Positions 4,885 through 5,570 of a stretch of 5,570 nucleotides of DNA are shown here, in pieces; positions within the stretch are counted from its first letter, which is position 1, and each line of letters starts with the position of its first letter. Under the pieces are notes generated by a model that was not told the DNA's origin, made no database searches, and saw only the letters and a program-made list of their open reading frames with translations. The translations under genes were made by a program, and so were the position numbers. This DNA is from Turicibacter sp. UBA7094. Lineage in GTDB: Bacteria > Bacillota_I > Bacilli_A > MOL361 > Turicibacteraceae. The stretch lies in assembly GCA_002493395.1 (NCBI GenBank), contig DKYS01000026.1, positions 1 through 5,570 of the forward strand, given 5' to 3'.

Positions 4885-5570
4885 ATGACGATATTTTCTC
4901 ATTTTCCAAACGACATCGCTTACATTAAAACACTACTTGAACAAAGTTTAAATTGCCCCATTCAGGTCGTCACTCAAAAACATCAGTTTATTTCTCCTGA
5001 CAAATCCCTGTGGCAATGGATGACCGATGTCATTGACTTTTCAAAGCGTTATCCCATTCCACAAATTAAGATTTCTCCGTTAAATGAAACCTTTATTTTT
5101 GTCAGTAACCTAACAAAAAGTGAACCACTAACTTTTGTCATAGGCCCCACGCTTAACAAGCAGACCACCTTATCCGAGGCACGCCCTCCCTCATTAAATC
5201 AACTGTTACACCAGGCTGCCTTAGTTCACTGCTTACTGAACCAGCAACAACTTCCCATTGAAGACATCTTAAAAGAAAACTTCTACAACGACTCGATGAT
5301 TTCTAAATTAGAAGATAAACTACGACAAGACTTCACCTATATTCGAATTGATGATCATATTCATACACGAATCCCAGGCGACATCCAATATGAAAATCAA
5401 CTACTCGCTTGTGTTAGCACAGGTCATGTGAATGAGCTCCTCGAAATTATCGATCAAATCAATCCTTCTCCACTCATCGCTGATCACCTTAATGAAACTC
5501 CACTCCAAACGATGAAAACAATGGTCGCGACCATCATTATTATCGCGTCAAAAACGGCAAGAGAAAGTGG
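4885..5570 (+). CDS. Probable AraC-family transcriptional regulator (N-terminal part; 3' end outside window)
   Basis: The open frame runs from ATG at 4885-4887 to the right edge (228 complete codons) without a stop. AGAGGTG (4874-4880) supplies a ribosome site. The protein begins MTIFSHFPNDIAYIKTLLEQ and is soluble, with no membrane segment or signal peptide. Residues 1-125 look like a sensor domain, with strands such as ETFIFVSNL and LTFVIGP. A helical section follows at about 170-228, including ENQLLACVSTGHVNELLEII and PLQTMKTMVATIIIIASKTARES. That arrangement (E..LL..V..G....L, then PL..MK.., then R.S) resembles the region just before the two helix-turn-helix motifs in AraC-type regulators of Bacillota, including those linked to YSIRK surface proteins. 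The DNA-binding domain itself is not visible, so the call is tentative. It is divergent from the MATE gene, its most likely target. Confidence 0.6.
   Translation, partial: MTIFSHFPNDIAYIKTLLEQSLNCPIQVVTQKHQFISPDKSLWQWMTDVIDFSKRYPIPQIKISPLNETFIFVSNLTKSEPLTFVIGPTLNKQTTLSEARPPSLNQLLHQAALVHCLLNQQQLPIEDILKENFYNDSMISKLEDKLRQDFTYIRIDDHIHTRIPGDIQYENQLLACVSTGHVNELLEIIDQINPSPLIADHLNETPLQTMKTMVATIIIIASKTARES

Noticed and set aside
1..5570. CRISPR array, insertion sequence, prophage, tRNA or rRNA
   Set aside because: No regularly spaced long repeats, transposase or integrase motifs, terminal inverted repeats or RNA gene signatures are visible.

Overview
The window looks like chromosomal DNA of an AT-rich, low-GC Gram-positive bacterium (Bacillota). 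It has strong AGGAGG-type ribosome binding sites, textbook TTGAAC/TATAAT promoters with 17-bp spacers, cre-like CcpA boxes and short intrinsic terminators. A gut Turicibacter-like or Erysipelotrichia-like source is a guess from overall style, not a demonstrated assignment.

Left part (1-2915, all minus strand): an alpha-galactoside utilisation cluster. A GH36 alpha-galactosidase (749-2809) is followed downstream by a MelB-type cation:sugar symporter (1-362, cut by the window edge). The genes run in the same direction, but each appears to be its own transcription unit. The galactosidase has a promoter at 2862-2890 and a perfect terminator hairpin at 684-716; the symporter has its own promoter at 446-474. 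Both promoters carry cre-like boxes just downstream of the -10, plus repeated TTTTACT/AGTAAAA motifs and dyads. This suggests shared catabolite repression and perhaps a shared specific regulator, which is not encoded here. The symporter would import melibiose or raffinose-type sugars and the cytoplasmic galactosidase would release galactose.

Middle (2916-3395): a small two-helix membrane protein of unknown function (3031-3279, minus, GTG start) and the terminator of the next gene upstream (3342-3382).

Right part (3396-5570): a MATE-family multidrug/cation antiporter (3396-4742, minus), divergent from the start of a gene on the plus strand (4885 to the right edge). The latter resembles the N-terminal part of an AraC-family regulator; its DNA-binding domain would lie beyond the window. 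The 142-bp divergent spacer holds a MATE promoter candidate and a TTGAC direct repeat 20 bp apart, a possible operator.

I see no mobile element, CRISPR array, tRNA, rRNA or clearly new defence-like system. The most interesting material is the regulatory architecture and the divergent active-site surroundings of the GH36 enzyme.
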